From CAZXGD01 sp046350455 (lineage in GTDB: Bacteria; Planctomycetota; Phycisphaerae; Phycisphaerales; SM1A02): a stretch of 64,000 bases of DNA. Below, one piece after another: positions 63,270 to 64,000 of this stretch; position 1 is the first letter of the stretch, and the number at the start of each line of letters is the position of its first letter. The position numbers and the translations under genes are program-made. The notes beneath the pieces were generated by a model. That model had not been told where the DNA came from, ran no database searches, and worked only from the letters and a program-made list of their open reading frames with translations. The stretch lies in NCBI GenBank assembly GCA_046350455.1, contig JAXMAM010000003.1, positions 123,591 to 187,590 on the forward strand. The letters run 5' to 3'.

Positions 63270-63571
63270 GGGTGGCTCCTTGGATAGATGATCTTGTCCG
63301 CACCATCGGGTTCACGTGGCCGCAGCGCGGAACACCCCCCCGGGCGACGCCAGCGTCCAGCGAGCGCCAGCTTTTTCAGCACAAGGAGGCAAATTGTGGC
63401 CGCTGGCGCCGCGGCCAGCGCTGCGTCCGCCGCGGCGCTGGTGCAGTTTCTTTGCTCCGTAGCCAACATTCCTGGCGCTGGGGCTAGAGCGGCCTCGCCT
63501 TGGAGGAGAACGCACTGCGCGGCCGCCGGCCGTCCAGCAGCGTGAGGACCCCTTCTGGCGGAGGCACAGCC
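63270..63571. other. Divergent intergenic region
   Basis: 302 bp between divergent starts. Apart from a possible small ORF at 63396-63545, nothing is recognised. It contains a GC-rich stretch with self-complementary GCCGCTGGCGCCGCGGCCAGC-like sequence (split here for description) that could form a hairpin. Confidence 0.45.
63396..63545 (+). CDS. Possible small ORF with a perfect Shine-Dalgarno sequence
   Basis: GTG at 63396 preceded by AAGGAGG with a 6-nt gap, the best ribosome binding site in the window. It encodes 49 residues: an Ala/Ser-rich hydrophobic start (AAGAAASAASAAALVQFLC) then SVANIPGAGARAASPWRRTH. No family is recognised. It may be a leader peptide for the gene 26 bp downstream, or chance. 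Confidence 0.3.
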   Translation: MAAGAAASAASAAALVQFLCSVANIPGAGARAASPWRRTHCAAAGRPAA

Positions 63572-64000
63572 ATGACTGCACGCACACGTCCCATCGCACA
63601 TTCTGGATCCCGGTCTACCCGGCTCGACCACTGCTCTCCGTGCACCCAGCCGCAGTCCCGCTGGCGCCCTGGCGCGGTGCGCGGCCCGGCGCGTGCCATG
63701 CCACCGCTGTTCGCCGCCCTGCTGGTGGGCCTGGTGCCGTGGATGGCGCCGCAGAGCGCCTGGAGCGAGACCAGCCCCTCGGTCGCCGCGGTCCGCGTCC
63801 AGGCAGCAACGGTGGAACACCCGTCCGCAGCAGTGCTGGCTGCCCGCGCCGCGTTCACGGGGGCCCATCCAAGGACCGCCATGACCACGCGCCAGCTGGG
63901 CATCACCCGCATCTTCGGCCAGGCGTTCTCTGGAGGAGGCACTCCGCAGGACAGCGCGGACGCGTTCGTCCAGATTCACTCCGCCATCTTTGGAGTGGCG
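63572..64000 (+). CDS. Secreted protein with FTP-like propeptide, 3' end outside window
   Basis: Frame open from the ATG at 63572 to the window edge (143 residues visible), with GGAGG 7 nt before the start. An Arg-rich N-terminal extension leads to a hydrophobic export segment (PPLFAALLVGLVPWMAPQSAWS, residues ~44-65); an ATG at 63698 would begin right at it. The last visible part, TRIFGQAFSGGGTPQDSAD followed by AFVQIHSAIFGV, resembles the fungalysin/thermolysin propeptide (FTP) motif found before secreted metalloproteases or dockerin-tailed proteins. The mature domain lies beyond the edge, so the function cannot be told. Confidence 0.68.
   Translation, partial: MTARTRPIAHSGSRSTRLDHCSPCTQPQSRWRPGAVRGPARAMPPLFAALLVGLVPWMAPQSAWSETSPSVAAVRVQAATVEHPSAAVLAARAAFTGAHPRTAMTTRQLGITRIFGQAFSGGGTPQDSADAFVQIHSAIFGVA

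Overview
The window is a 64 kb piece of a high-GC bacterial chromosome. Several marks point to the Planctomycetota, most likely a Phycisphaerae/Phycisphaerales-type lineage: secreted proteins ending in paired calcium-loop (dockerin-like) repeats with 'D-N-DG-V-GTDLG-LLGAWG' spacing, PEP-CTERM-like tails, RCC1-like and laminin-B-like secreted proteins, and a 23S-5S rRNA operon with no 16S gene. The assignment is inference from these marks; no database search was run.

Layout. 1-9 kb: the 3' part of mutS, a thioredoxin-like gene and a VWA gene, convergent to rpmA-obgE; a secreted protein, a GNAT gene and dnaA. 9-20 kb: a secreted helical-repeat protein, a DegT-type aminotransferase homologue with Arg at the catalytic Lys position, a dockerin protein, guaA (minus), a lipoprotein, an MlaB-like STAS gene plus mlaE, then dprA, a two-helix membrane protein and mdh (minus), a PEP-CTERM-like protein, tRNA-Ile(GAT) and hscB. 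20-33 kb (minus): an FHA-PilB ATPase fusion, two RRM genes (one frameshifted), the 23S-5S operon with promoter, boxA-like site and terminator, then a pilus/secretion cluster headed by a PilM-PilN fusion. 33-42 kb: rpsA, a membrane protein, an M20 peptidase, a large membrane protein with an ABC ATPase, nadK and a DinB-like gene, mostly joined by ATGA or GTGA overlaps. 43-51 kb: a mosaic, frameshifted serS, a DUF4041/GIY-YIG protein, and a tandem duplication of an 837-residue dockerin protein whose second copy is frameshifted. 51.5-64 kb: tRNA-Asn(GTT), followed by an accessory-looking stretch: a cassette between two copies of the tRNA-3'-end/terminator block, an NHL-type secreted protein, a frameshifted membrane protein, two divergent RCC1-like genes (one broken), a PEP-CTERM-like protein, an arylsulfatase, another dockerin protein, and the start of a protein with an FTP-like propeptide motif.

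Expression signals are the most striking general feature. About fifteen protein genes have a TANNNT hexamer only 5-9 nt before the start codon, as expected for leaderless mRNAs. In four of them the stop codon of the preceding gene supplies the first three bases of the hexamer. The rRNA and tRNA-Asn promoters instead have a full TTGACG-N16-TANNNT. Most genes after tRNA-Asn carry ordinary Shine-Dalgarno sequences (AAGGAG, GGAGG), which suggests a different origin for that segment.

Five genes show broken reading frames (serS, one RRM gene, dockerin copy 2, the 55.6 kb membrane protein, one RCC1-like gene). Some breaks sit in or near homopolymers, so assembly error must be weighed against real decay.
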